DNA of 64,000 nt from IDS-8 sp035304345. GTDB lineage: Bacteria; Pseudomonadota; Gammaproteobacteria; Steroidobacterales; Woeseiaceae. The translations under genes and the position numbers were made by a program. This document shows positions 24,600 to 33,709 of the stretch, piece by piece. Below the pieces are notes generated by a model that was not told where the DNA came from, did no database searches, and worked only from the letters and a program-made list of their open reading frames with translations. The stretch is taken from contig DATGQE010000099.1 in NCBI GenBank assembly GCA_035304345.1, positions 17,667 to 81,666 of the forward strand. The letters are read 5' to 3'. Every line of letters starts with the position of its first letter. The stretch's first letter is position 1.

Positions 24600-27368
24600 A
24601 TGACCGAATCGAACCGTTCAGCGATCCGCCGCAAAGCGGCACTCGGACACTGCTTCGGAGGCCTCGTGTTCCTCCTGGCGTCCGGTGCCGCGCCGGCCCA
24701 GGTGGCGACGGCGGAACCGGAGGACGGCATCGAGGAAGTGCTCGTGACCGGATCCCGCATCGTACGCTCCGATGCGACCGCGCCGAGCCCCATCACCGTC
24801 GTCGGCGCCGAGCAGCTCCAGAAAGCCGGTACGCTGTCGATCACCGAGACGCTGCGCCAGGATCCGTCGATCGGCAGCCAGTCGGCCGGGCCGACTCTCA
24901 CCATGCGCAACGCCGGGCGCCACAGCGTGGACCTGCGGAACCTGGGCGGCAGCCGCACCCTGACGCTCGTCAATGGCAAGCGCCTGCCGCTGTACTCCGA
25001 CGTGCTCGGCAACTCCGGGCAGGACATCAGCGCCGTGCCGTCGGCGATGATCGGGCGCATCGAGATTCTCCGCGACGGCGCCTCCACGGCGTACGGCGCC
25101 GATGCCGTCGCCGGCGTGGTGAACATCATCCTCGACGACGACTTCGACGGCGCGCAGCTCGAGGCCTATTCGGGCATCTCGACGCACGGCGACGGCGATG
25201 CCTACCGGCTGTCCGGCAAGATCGGTACCACCTTCGATCGCGGCGCGGTGATGTTCGTCGGCCACTATTCCAAGCAGAACGACATCTGGCTCTACGAGCG
25301 CGAGTGGGGCCGCAACGTCATCTCGTCGATCGGGGCGCAGGTGCGCGGGCGGGTCAACGGTCCCGGCGGTCTCGTCTACGGGGAGTCGGGCCAGGTCATC
25401 GCGTGCTATCCGCACGAAGGCGGCGCCACCAACCTCGCGCCGGACTGCCCGACCTACGACGCGAACCAGTACAGCCTGATCGGCGCTACCGAGCTGCGCA
25501 GCGTGGGCGGCCTCGTGCGCTACGACCTCGCCGACTCCGTCACGCTCAGCGTCGACGCGTTCTACAGCAACCGGCTCGGCTCCAACAGCATCCCCGCGTC
25601 GCGCCAGCTCGACACCCGCAGCGTGATCGGGCCCTTTCCGAACGGATTCTCCATTCCCGCGACCAGCGCGGCGAACCCGTACGGGGAAGACGTCACGCTG
25701 TTCTGGCGGCCGTCGCAATACGGGCCGCAGACGACCGATTCCGAGAACAACACCTACTGGGCGTCGCTCGGCCTGTCCGGCTCGCTCGGGGAGCGTTTCG
25801 ACTGGGAGGTCTCGCACACCTACAGCCGCGCGAGCGGCTACTCCTCCCTGTCGAACGTGCCCAACGCCGTGCACCTCCGGCTGCTGCTCAACCCGGACGA
25901 GTGCGCACAGGACCCGCTCTGCGCGCCCGTCGGCGGCATCGACAGCCTCGCTGACCTCCTGTCGCAGGCGACGCCGCTCACGGATGCACAACGGGACTAC
26001 CTGCTGCAGGAAACGACGAACTACAACGTGTTCGACACGCAGCAGACGATCGCCACGATCGGCGGCGAGCTCTTCTCGCTGCCGGCCGGTGCCGTCGACG
26101 GCGTGATCGGCTACGAGCGGCGCGAGGAAAGCGGCGAGATGAGGCCGGATTCGCTCACCTCCTCCGGCGAGGCCGTCGGCAGCTTTGCTTTCCCCGGCGG
26201 CGGCAAGTACACCACCGACGAGGTGTTCGCGGAGGTGCAGGTTCCACTGCTGGCGGATGCTCCCGGCGTCTACGAGCTCGACCTCAACCTCCAGGGACGC
26301 TACTCGGATTTCTCCAACTTCGGCGGCGCGGATACCTGGAAGGTCAGCGTCAACTATTCCCCGATCCGCGCAATGCGCTTGCGTGCGACGTACGGCACTT
26401 CTTTCCGCGCACCGGACATCCTCGACCTGTACGGCGGCGGCGTCGGCGCTACCGGCATCTTCCAGGATCCGTGCAACGCTTCCGGGCTGCGGTCGTCCAG
26501 CGCGCAGGTGGATGCGAACTGCGATGCCCTCGGCGTGCCCGAGGACTTCGAGCAGGCGCAGCCGAGCCTGCCCACCCGCGGCGGCGGCAACCCCGCCCTG
26601 GAGCCGGAAAACGGCAAGGCCTTCACGGTCGGCGTGGTCCTCACGCCGGACATCCTGTCGGGCTTCACGGCCAGCATCGACTACTACGATTTCGAGATCA
26701 CGGACGCGATCTCCGGCGGGCAGCTCCAGCAGAACATCAACGCCTGCTACAACGACCCGAACCTGATCTCGCGGGCCGCCGACATCAACGACATCTGCTA
26801 CACGTTCGCGGATCGCGGACCCTCGGGCTCGCTGAACCGCGTGCTGAGCCGGTCCCTCAACATCGCCGAGCTTTCGACCTCCGGCATCGACCTGGCCGCG
26901 AACCTGCGGATCGACGACGTGGGGCCCGGCAGCCTCACGGTCGATGCGCGCATCTCGCACCTGCTCGAGTACGAAAGCGCCGGCGTCGATTACACCGGCC
27001 AGTTCGTCGGCTTCGTCGAGGGCGCCTCGAGCTACCCCGAGTGGCGGGGCAACCTGACGGCACGGTACGACGTCGACGATTTCGCGTTCTCCTGGCGCAC
27101 CAACTACGTCTCGGCGATGGACGACTTCTACGCGGGCGTCCTGTTCCCGGTGGACAACTTCCTGGGATACACCGGCACCCCCAGCTACTTCAGCCACGAC
27201 CTGCTGGTGGACTGGTACCTCGACGACAGGGTGGAAATCTCGTTCGGCATGAACAACGTGTTCGACCGCGACCCGCCCTATGCCTTCGAAACCGCCCGCG
27301 GCACGCTGCCGACGACGTTCGACAACATCGGCCGCTACTTCTTCGGCACGCTGAGGTTCTCGTTCTGA
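24600..27368 (+). CDS. TonB-dependent receptor
   Basis: 922 residues; ATG after GGGGGGAAG. Signal peptide ends near 'ASGAAPAQ' (~35). Plug: 'VLVTGSRIVRSDATAPSPITVV', 'LGGSRTLTLVNGKRLPL', 'DGASTAYGADAVAGVVNII'. The barrel ends in 'YFFGTLRFSF', with terminal Phe as needed for outer-membrane assembly. Repeated Cys pairs in predicted loops ('CAQDPLCAP', 'CYPHEGG') are common in this receptor class. It heads a module with an S10 peptidase 17 bases later, an amidohydrolase and a class V PLP enzyme, the same mix as in 1-18000, which again points to a peptide-like ligand. Confidence 0.95.
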   Translation: MTESNRSAIRRKAALGHCFGGLVFLLASGAAPAQVATAEPEDGIEEVLVTGSRIVRSDATAPSPITVVGAEQLQKAGTLSITETLRQDPSIGSQSAGPTLTMRNAGRHSVDLRNLGGSRTLTLVNGKRLPLYSDVLGNSGQDISAVPSAMIGRIEILRDGASTAYGADAVAGVVNIILDDDFDGAQLEAYSGISTHGDGDAYRLSGKIGTTFDRGAVMFVGHYSKQNDIWLYEREWGRNVISSIGAQVRGRVNGPGGLVYGESGQVIACYPHEGGATNLAPDCPTYDANQYSLIGATELRSVGGLVRYDLADSVTLSVDAFYSNRLGSNSIPASRQLDTRSVIGPFPNGFSIPATSAANPYGEDVTLFWRPSQYGPQTTDSENNTYWASLGLSGSLGERFDWEVSHTYSRASGYSSLSNVPNAVHLRLLLNPDECAQDPLCAPVGGIDSLADLLSQATPLTDAQRDYLLQETTNYNVFDTQQTIATIGGELFSLPAGAVDGVIGYERREESGEMRPDSLTSSGEAVGSFAFPGGGKYTTDEVFAEVQVPLLADAPGVYELDLNLQGRYSDFSNFGGADTWKVSVNYSPIRAMRLRATYGTSFRAPDILDLYGGGVGATGIFQDPCNASGLRSSSAQVDANCDALGVPEDFEQAQPSLPTRGGGNPALEPENGKAFTVGVVLTPDILSGFTASIDYYDFEITDAISGGQLQQNINACYNDPNLISRAADINDICYTFADRGPSGSLNRVLSRSLNIAELSTSGIDLAANLRIDDVGPGSLTVDARISHLLEYESAGVDYTGQFVGFVEGASSYPEWRGNLTARYDVDDFAFSWRTNYVSAMDDFYAGVLFPVDNFLGYTGTPSYFSHDLLVDWYLDDRVEISFGMNNVFDRDPPYAFETARGTLPTTFDNIGRYFFGTLRFSF

Positions 27369-27385
27369 GCGCCGAGGGGCAGCGC

Positions 27386-28912
27386 GTGCGACGGGCTGCA
27401 GCCGATCCGCGTCGCGGCCGGCGCCGGCTGTCCGGCGCGGCCATCCTGCTCCTCTCCCTGCCGGCCGCCGTGTCCGCGGCGGCCGGCAACGGGAGCGAGG
27501 GAGAAGACCCGGCGCCGCGCGCGTACGTCACCCGGCATGCGGGGACGTTCAACGGCACGCGGGTCGCCTACACCGCCAGTGTCGCGGAAACCCTGCTGCC
27601 GGGTGCCGCCGGTGACCGTTCCGCCAGCGTGTTCACGATCTCGTACGTGGCGGACGACGTCAGGGACCCGGCCCGGCGGCCCGTGATCTTCATTTTCAAC
27701 GGCGGCCCGGGCAGCTCCTCGGTGTACCTGCACATGGGCGCGTTCGGGCCCAAGCGCGTGCCGTTGCCGGAGGACCTCGACGCCGGTTCTTCCGCGCCGT
27801 ACCGGCTCGTGGACAACGACGCGACCTTGCTCGACGTCGCGGACCTCGTGTTCCTGGACCCGCTCGAAACGGGCTTCAGCCGGATCTTCTCGGACGAGGA
27901 CAGGCCGCGTTTCTATTCGACCGAAGGCGATGCCGCGTACCTTGCCGAAGTGATCAACCGCTGGGTGCGCGAGCATGGCCGGGAGGACTCGCCCAAGTAC
28001 CTCATGGGCGAGAGCTACGGCACGATCCGCGCGCCGATGCTCGCCCGGGCGCTGTACGACAGCGAGTCGAGAACCGCCGTGAACGGCCTCATCCTGCTGG
28101 GTCCCGCGGTGACCCTCGGCGAAACCGCGACGCGGCCGGGCAACATCCTCGCGTACGCGCTGGCCGTGCCCTACATGGCGGCCACGGCCTGGTACCACGG
28201 GGTCGTGGACGGCGGGGGCGCCGGCTTCGAGGACTTCCTGGACGAGGCACGGCGATTCGCGCTGACCGAGTACCTGCCGGCGCTCGCGCAGGGGCGCCTG
28301 TTGCCGCCGCCGCGGCAGCGGGAGATCGCCGCGAAGCTCGAGCGCTTCACCGGCGTGTCGGCCGCCTACTTCCTGCGCCACGAGCTCGCCATCAAGAAAA
28401 CGGAATTCCGCTACGAGCTGCTGCGCGACCGCGGGCTCGTGCTCGGCGCGAACGACTCGCGCTACACCTCGCCGGCGCCCGGCGGGTTGCAGGGCGACGA
28501 GGCGGTCGATGCATCCTCCTGGGCGATACTCCCCGCCTACGTCGCGGGCCTGCAACGCCACCTGCGGCGCAACCTGGGCGTCGACCTGCCGCTCGACTAC
28601 GTGGTGCACGACCGCAAAGCGTCGGCGAGCTGGAACTGGGGGCGACCGGCTTCGCCGTTCGCCGACTTCAGCTGGGCGGGCGTGCTGTCCGCGCTCATGA
28701 AAGGGAACCCGGCCATGCGCGTGTTCTACGGCGTCGGCTACTACGATCCGCTGACGACGATCGGGGCCGCCGAGTACACGGTGGCGCGCGCCGATTACCC
28801 GCTGGAGCGCGTCGAGCTCGAGTACTACCACGGCGGGCACATGATGTACGTGGACGAGCAGAGCTTCCGGAAGCTGGCCGCCGACGTCCGGCGCTTCATC
28901 GGCGGCACCTGA
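27386..28912 (+). CDS. S10 family serine carboxypeptidase, periplasmic (copy D)
   Basis: 508 residues from GTG 27386, 6 bases after GAGGGG; the longer frame upstream is a shadow of the receptor. Signal segment ~15-33. Motifs: 'FNGGPGSSS' (~104-112), GESYGT (Ser210), 'YHGGHMMYV' with the catalytic His. The usual 'DPxGTGFS' reads 'DPLETGFSR' (~158-166): Glu replaces the first Gly near the active-site entrance, as in no other copy here. It follows the TonB receptor by 17 bases and precedes the amidohydrolase, so uptake and cleavage are co-expressed. Confidence 0.93.
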   Translation: MRRAAADPRRGRRRLSGAAILLLSLPAAVSAAAGNGSEGEDPAPRAYVTRHAGTFNGTRVAYTASVAETLLPGAAGDRSASVFTISYVADDVRDPARRPVIFIFNGGPGSSSVYLHMGAFGPKRVPLPEDLDAGSSAPYRLVDNDATLLDVADLVFLDPLETGFSRIFSDEDRPRFYSTEGDAAYLAEVINRWVREHGREDSPKYLMGESYGTIRAPMLARALYDSESRTAVNGLILLGPAVTLGETATRPGNILAYALAVPYMAATAWYHGVVDGGGAGFEDFLDEARRFALTEYLPALAQGRLLPPPRQREIAAKLERFTGVSAAYFLRHELAIKKTEFRYELLRDRGLVLGANDSRYTSPAPGGLQGDEAVDASSWAILPAYVAGLQRHLRRNLGVDLPLDYVVHDRKASASWNWGRPASPFADFSWAGVLSALMKGNPAMRVFYGVGYYDPLTTIGAAEYTVARADYPLERVELEYYHGGHMMYVDEQSFRKLAADVRRFIGGT

Positions 28913-28943
28913 GCGGGCGGCCGGTTACGAATCGGGAGGAATC

Positions 28944-30998
28944 ATGAGCCAGGGTCGAATTGCCACCGGGATTGCCGGCACGATCGCCGCCCTCGTCATG
29001 GCCGCGGCGGCGCAGGCCGAGCCGAACCGCCTGTCGGTGCTCGCCGGCGGCGAGATCGTCGGCGAGGCCGCGATCTCCACGCACGGCGATCGCGTCGAGA
29101 TCGACTACCGGGTCAGCAACAACGGGCGCGGCCCGAAAGTGAAGGAAGAGGTCACGCTCGGTCCCGACGGGCTCCCCGTGGAGTGGACGGTCCGCGGCAC
29201 GTCCACGTTCGGCTCGGAGATCGACGAGGCGTTCGCGTGGCGCGACGGCATTGCCACCTGGCGCAGCCAGGCGGACGAGGGCAGGGTCCGTGCCGCGAGC
29301 GCGCCGCTGTACGTCGTCAACGACGGCAGCCCGTGGGCGCTGGAGCTTTACGTGCGCAAGCTGCTCGAGGACCCGGATCGCCGGATCGACGTGCTTCCCG
29401 GGGGCGCGCTGCGACTCGAGGCGCTCGGGGACGAGGTGCTGGGAGAAGGCGAACAGGCGGTGACCGGCTCGGTGTACCGGCTGAACGGGCTGAACCTCGA
29501 CCCGGCGTACGTGATGCTGGACGCGGAGGGCCGGCTGTTCGCCGACTTCACCGCGAAATCCGTGACCGTGCGCGCCGGGTACGAGCGGCACGAAGCGACG
29601 CTCAAGCAGCTTGCGGCCGATCTCGAGACCGAGCGCGTGCGCGAGTTGCAACAGGCGCTGGCACACCGCTTCGACCGGCCGGTGCAGTTCCGCAACGTCC
29701 GCGTGTTCGATCCCGTGGCCGCCCGCACGGGGCCGCCGGTCTCGGTGGTCGTCTACGACGACGAGGTCGTGATGGTGTCGCCGGACGCGGACCCGATCCC
29801 CGGTGCCGTCGTCGTGGACGGCGAAGGCGGAACGCTGGTGCCCGGGCTGCACGACATGCATTCGCATAGCGGCCTGACGACCGGGCTCTACTACCTCGCG
29901 GCCGGCGTCACCTCCGTGCGCGACATGGGTAACGACAACGACGTGCTGCTCCCGCTCAAGCGCCGCATCGACTCCGGGGAGCTTCCCGGCCCGCGCATCG
30001 TCCCGGCCGGGTTCATCGAGGGACGCAGCCCGCATTCGGCGCGCAACGGCGTCATCCCGGAGACGGTCGAGGAGGCGCTGGAGGCCGTGCGCTGGTACGC
30101 GCGGCACGGGTACCGGCAGGTGAAGCTCTACAACTCGATGAACCCGGAGTGGGTGCCGGCGATCGCCGCGGAGGCGCACCGGCTGGGCCTCGGCGTGAGC
30201 GGTCACGTCCCGGCGTTCACGTCGCCCGACGAGATGATTCTCGCCGGGTACGACGACATCGCGCACATCAACCAGCTCATGCTCGGCTGGCTCATCGAGC
30301 CGGGCGAGGACACGCGGACACCGCTGCGGCTCACGGCCATGGCCCGCGCCGCCGGTCTCGACCTCGACGGCGCGAAGGTGCGCCGCACGGTCGAGCTGAT
30401 GCGGGAGCACGGGGTGGCACAGGACACGACGGCCGTCATCCTCGAGCGGCTCATGCTCAGCCGGGCGCGGGAGATCCCGCCGGGCGCGGTCGACTACCTC
30501 GAGCACCTGCCGATCGGCTACCAGCGCTATCGCAAGCGCACCTACGTTCCGCTCGAGGCGGAGGGCCAGGACGCGGAGTACCGCAAGGCGTTCGAGACCC
30601 TGCTCGGCACGCTGCGATTGCTGCACGAAAGCGGCATCCGGCTCCTGCCCGGCACCGACGACAGGACCGGCTTCACGGTGCACCGCGAGCTCGAGCTCTA
30701 CGTGATGGCGGGCATTCCGGCAGGCGAGGCCCTGCGGCTGGCGACGCTGGGGTGCGAGACCTACTTCGGCCGCGACCACCTCCTCGGCACGATCGAACGC
30801 GGCAAGCTCGCGGACTTCTTCCTCGTCGAGGGCGATCCTGCCGCCGACATCAGGGCGATCAAGCGTATTCGCATGGTCGTCAAGGGCGGCACGATCTACT
30901 ACCCGAGCGAGATCTACCGCGCGCTCGACATCGAGCCGTTCGCCGCGCCGCCGCCGGTGACCGTGCCGGAGGACGCGAGGGCAGCGGCGGGCGGCTGA
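28944..30998 (+). CDS. Exported metal-dependent amidohydrolase with extra N-terminal domain (copy 2)
   Basis: 684 residues, ATG 28944 after GGGAGG. Signal peptide 1-25. Same architecture as 11307-13337: ~210-residue N-terminal domain beginning 'LSVLAGGEIVGEAAI', then the amidohydrolase barrel with His306/His308 ('HDMHSHS'), 'KLYNSMNPEW' Lys, 'GHVPAF' His, 'AHINQLML' His and 'GTDDRTGF' Asp. Long identical stretches show recent common ancestry of the two. Both follow an S10 carboxypeptidase gene, so the pair S10-amidohydrolase was probably duplicated as a unit. The reaction is unknown. Confidence 0.9.
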   Translation: MSQGRIATGIAGTIAALVMAAAAQAEPNRLSVLAGGEIVGEAAISTHGDRVEIDYRVSNNGRGPKVKEEVTLGPDGLPVEWTVRGTSTFGSEIDEAFAWRDGIATWRSQADEGRVRAASAPLYVVNDGSPWALELYVRKLLEDPDRRIDVLPGGALRLEALGDEVLGEGEQAVTGSVYRLNGLNLDPAYVMLDAEGRLFADFTAKSVTVRAGYERHEATLKQLAADLETERVRELQQALAHRFDRPVQFRNVRVFDPVAARTGPPVSVVVYDDEVVMVSPDADPIPGAVVVDGEGGTLVPGLHDMHSHSGLTTGLYYLAAGVTSVRDMGNDNDVLLPLKRRIDSGELPGPRIVPAGFIEGRSPHSARNGVIPETVEEALEAVRWYARHGYRQVKLYNSMNPEWVPAIAAEAHRLGLGVSGHVPAFTSPDEMILAGYDDIAHINQLMLGWLIEPGEDTRTPLRLTAMARAAGLDLDGAKVRRTVELMREHGVAQDTTAVILERLMLSRAREIPPGAVDYLEHLPIGYQRYRKRTYVPLEAEGQDAEYRKAFETLLGTLRLLHESGIRLLPGTDDRTGFTVHRELELYVMAGIPAGEALRLATLGCETYFGRDHLLGTIERGKLADFFLVEGDPAADIRAIKRIRMVVKGGTIYYPSEIYRALDIEPFAAPPPVTVPEDARAAAGG

Positions 30999-31044
30999 CC
31001 GACGACCGGCTGCCCCATCGCGAGACCGGCCCCTCGAGCCACCC

Positions 31045-32127
31045 ATGTCGTCCGGCATCCAGGCGATTCGCCGCGCGTTTCCGTTCCTCGCGGAGAATCT
31101 CTACTTCAACACCGCGGCCGTCGGCCTGTGCCCGGACGGCTTCGGCGCCGCCGCCGCGCATTATTTCGACGAGATCAGGAGCCGCGGCTACACGGCGCGC
31201 CGGCTCTGGCGCGATTTCGAGCACGACACCGCGCACCGCCTGGCGCGCCTCCTCGAGGTGCCGCGCGAGGACGTCTCCTTCACGAGCAGCACGACCGAGG
31301 CGCTCAACCTCGTGGCGCGCAGCCTGCGCCTCTCGCCCGGCGACCGCGTCGTGTTCGCGGCCGACGATTTCCCTTCCGTGAGGCTGGCCTGGGAGGGCTG
31401 GCGCCGGGCGGGCGTGGACCTCGTGTCCCTGCCGATCGCGGACGAGACGCGGCGTACCGATGCGCTGGCCGCCGCCGTCGACGCACGGACGAAGGTGCTG
31501 TGCGTGTCGCACGTGCACTGGAACACCGGCACGCGGCTCGACCTGCCGCGGCTCGCCGCCGCGTGCTCGCGGCATGGGGCGCTGCTGGTCGTGGACGGTG
31601 CCCAGGCGGTCGGGGCCGTGGAGGTCGACGCCTCCTGCGCGGACGTCTATGCAGGCCCGACCTTCAAATGGCTCCTCGCCGACTTCGGGCTCGGTTTCCT
31701 CGTCGTCCGCCGCGAGTTGCGGGAGCGGCTCGAGCCCGTCTTCCTGGGTTACGCCAATGAGCCGCCTGCACGCTCGTTGCGGTATTCACACCTCAATCAT
31801 TCCGCGATCGGGATGCTCGGCAGGTCGCTCGAGTATCTCGAGAGCGTCGGCTGGCCGCTGGTGCTCGGCCGGGTGGCCGCGCTGGCGGACCGGCTCAGCA
31901 CCGGGCTGGACGCGGCCGGCTGGCGCGTCCTCACCCCCCGCGACCGGCGTGCGGGCATCGTGTCCATCGCGCATGCGGAGCCCGGCGTGCTCACCGCGCG
32001 CCTCGAGGAGCGGCGGTGCTTCGCCGAGCCCCGCGAGGGCCTCGTGCGGTTTTCCACCCACTTCTACAACTCGGAAGAGGACGTCGACCGCCTGCTCGAC
32101 CTGCTGGAGCAGGTCCGCCGCCGCTGA
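31045..32127 (+). CDS. Class V aminotransferase-fold PLP enzyme, no signal peptide
   Basis: 360 residues. Class V landmarks: 'SSTTEALNL' phosphate loop (~81-89), 'VVDGAQAVG' with Asp184 and Gln187, 'TFKWLLADFGLGFLV' with Schiff-base Lys208. It resembles the Tat-exported protein at 433-1686 around the lysine ('KWLxADFGLGF') but has no leader, so it stays in the cytoplasm. Last gene of the receptor-S10-amidohydrolase operon (46-base gap). Cysteine desulfurase, selenocysteine lyase, kynureninase-like and epimerase activities share this fold; none can be picked from the sequence alone. Confidence 0.88.
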   Translation: MSSGIQAIRRAFPFLAENLYFNTAAVGLCPDGFGAAAAHYFDEIRSRGYTARRLWRDFEHDTAHRLARLLEVPREDVSFTSSTTEALNLVARSLRLSPGDRVVFAADDFPSVRLAWEGWRRAGVDLVSLPIADETRRTDALAAAVDARTKVLCVSHVHWNTGTRLDLPRLAAACSRHGALLVVDGAQAVGAVEVDASCADVYAGPTFKWLLADFGLGFLVVRRELRERLEPVFLGYANEPPARSLRYSHLNHSAIGMLGRSLEYLESVGWPLVLGRVAALADRLSTGLDAAGWRVLTPRDRRAGIVSIAHAEPGVLTARLEERRCFAEPREGLVRFSTHFYNSEEDVDRLLDLLEQVRRR

Positions 32128-32133
32128 GCCTCG

Positions 32134-32152
32134 GGCTGCGCTCAGCGCAGCC
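32134..32152. terminator. Perfect 8-bp hairpin between convergent genes
   Basis: GGCTGCGC-TCA-GCGCAGCC, a perfect stem with a 3-base loop, covers the end of the CapA-like gene and the 14-base gap after the class V PLP gene. A compact bidirectional terminator candidate; no T-run. Confidence 0.5.
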
Positions 32153-33557
32153 GGACGTAGCCGGTTTCGTTCCGGATCTCGATTTCCGTGCCGAACTGCG
32201 CCGAGTATTCCCTGATCCGCCCGAGGATGCGCCGCGCCGGCTCGCCCGTGGCGAGCGTCGGAAAACCGCGGTGCTTCGGCGCGCGCTCCTGGTGCAGGTC
32301 GAGCGGGTACAGGCGTATCTCGCTCGCGACGCCGCCTTCCCAGGTGACGACGGGGAGAATGCTCTCGTACCACTCCCGCGGCAGGTGCGCGAACCGCGCC
32401 TGGTGGTAGTCCACGTACGTCGCTGGCTCCGGGTCGAGCCCGAGCTCCTCGAGCACGTCCCGGTTTGCCGCGTGGAACAGGTCGAGCTGGAAGAACAGGC
32501 TGGCGAGGCCGTAGAAGATCGGTTTTCCCTTGTAGATTTCGATGCCGCGCACCTCGTGCTGGCCGTGCGCGATGACGACGTCGGCACCGGCGTCGATGAC
32601 CTCGCGGAACAGCACCGGCAGGAAATCGGCCGGTGCCGGATCCGTTGCCGCGCCGGACGCCGTCTCGTGCGCGTGGATCGAGAAGATCGTGAAGTCCGAT
32701 GTCTGCTTCGCGCCCCGCACGGCCTTCAGGATCTCGAAGTGATCGTACGGGTTCATGCGGTACTTGAGGCCGTGGTCCGGTGACGCGCGGAACACCTGGC
32801 CGAGCAGGTACACGTCGCCTTCGCGCGTTACCGCGGGTCCATGGCGGCGCGCGATGCGCCGCAACACGTCGAGCTCGTCGGGGGCGACCAGGATGACCCG
32901 CTCCGTCCTGAGCGCGCTGATGCCCGGGCGGCCGGGCGCCTCGCCGACGGCGAGCCCCGCGCGGGCGCTGGGCGGGAAGGTGGACGCCGTTGCCACCAGC
33001 GCGACCCTCCCGAACGGCGTTTCCAGGTAAGCCGGGGCGCGGGCGGCCGCCCGGTTCCGGCCGCTGCCCGCGTGCGCGATGCCCGCGGCGTCGAGCAGCC
33101 TGGACGTTTCCTGCATGCCCTCGACACCCCAGTCCAGGGCGTGATTGTTCGCGCGCGACACAATGTCGATGCCCATGCGCTTCAGGTCGCGGGCGACCGC
33201 GGCGTCGGCCGTCGGGTTCCCGCCGCCGTTCTCGGCGGCCGGGTAGCCCGTGAACGTCGCCTCGTCGATGATCGTCATCTCGAGATTGGCGAACGTGGCG
33301 GCGGAGGATCGCAGGATTTCCGCCACCGCCTCGAACTGCGGGTCCCGGAGATCCGTCTGCGGCCGCCCGAAAATGAGATCGCCCCCGGCGGCGAGCGTGA
33401 ACCCGTCGCGGATCGTCGCCTCGATCGTGGGTGCGCGGAGCTGGGAGCGCGGATCCGGGGCCGCGCCCCGTGCGGCCTGCATCCATGCTCCCGCGAGCAC
33501 GAGCAGGCAGGTGACGGCGATCGTACCGCCGGCCCGTCGCGATCTCCCGATGTCCAT
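32142..33557 (-). CDS. CapA/PgsA-like metallophosphatase-fold protein, exported
   Basis: 471 residues from ATG 33557 (GGGGGAAG upstream); the much longer frame that also covers norD is a read-through artefact. Signal-anchor ~10-32. CapA (poly-gamma-glutamate synthesis) family motifs: 'AAGGDLIFGRP', 'FANLEMTIID', 'SRANNHALDWG', 'IAHGQHEVRGIEIYKGKPIFYGL'. The family is named for capsule synthesis, but many members are of unknown function and sit near peptide or surface-polymer genes. It lies between a peptide-utilisation module and a glycan cluster, so either setting is possible. Confidence 0.88.
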   Translation of the reverse strand: MDIGRSRRAGGTIAVTCLLVLAGAWMQAARGAAPDPRSQLRAPTIEATIRDGFTLAAGGDLIFGRPQTDLRDPQFEAVAEILRSSAATFANLEMTIIDEATFTGYPAAENGGGNPTADAAVARDLKRMGIDIVSRANNHALDWGVEGMQETSRLLDAAGIAHAGSGRNRAAARAPAYLETPFGRVALVATASTFPPSARAGLAVGEAPGRPGISALRTERVILVAPDELDVLRRIARRHGPAVTREGDVYLLGQVFRASPDHGLKYRMNPYDHFEILKAVRGAKQTSDFTIFSIHAHETASGAATDPAPADFLPVLFREVIDAGADVVIAHGQHEVRGIEIYKGKPIFYGLASLFFQLDLFHAANRDVLEELGLDPEPATYVDYHQARFAHLPREWYESILPVVTWEGGVASEIRLYPLDLHQERAPKHRGFPTLATGEPARRILGRIREYSAQFGTEIEIRNETGYVRLR

Positions 33558-33618
33558 GCAGCTTCCCCCGTGTCCGTTGCGCGCAATGCGAGGTCGCCGG
33601 TCGTGCGACCTGCAACGT

Positions 33619-33647
33619 CCATAACGTCCGCCGGGTGCAAGGGGCAA
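33619..33647 (-). promoter_or_regulatory. Possible sigma-70 promoter for the CapA-like gene
   Basis: Minus-strand TTGCCC (33647-33642), 17-base spacer, TTATGG (33624-33619), about 62 bases upstream of the ATG and inside the 152-base gap after norD. Two mismatches per hexamer, correct spacing. Confidence 0.35.
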
Positions 33648-33709
33648 GCGCAACGGGACAAGAGTCCATGCGGCGCATGCAAAAGTGCAAATGGATGGCG
33701 GCGGTCGCC

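Noticed and set aside
28896..31058. 720-residue minus-strand frame opposite the second amidohydrolase
   Set aside because: Antisense shadow: the plus strand encodes a complete amidohydrolase with all metal ligands. A similar shadow covers the first copy.
433..32127. Lasso-peptide or other RiPP gene cluster because of TonB receptor plus peptidase genes
   Set aside because: No precursor peptide, B/C maturation enzymes or ABC exporter is present, and the peptidases are S10 enzymes, not the S9-type lasso isopeptidases.
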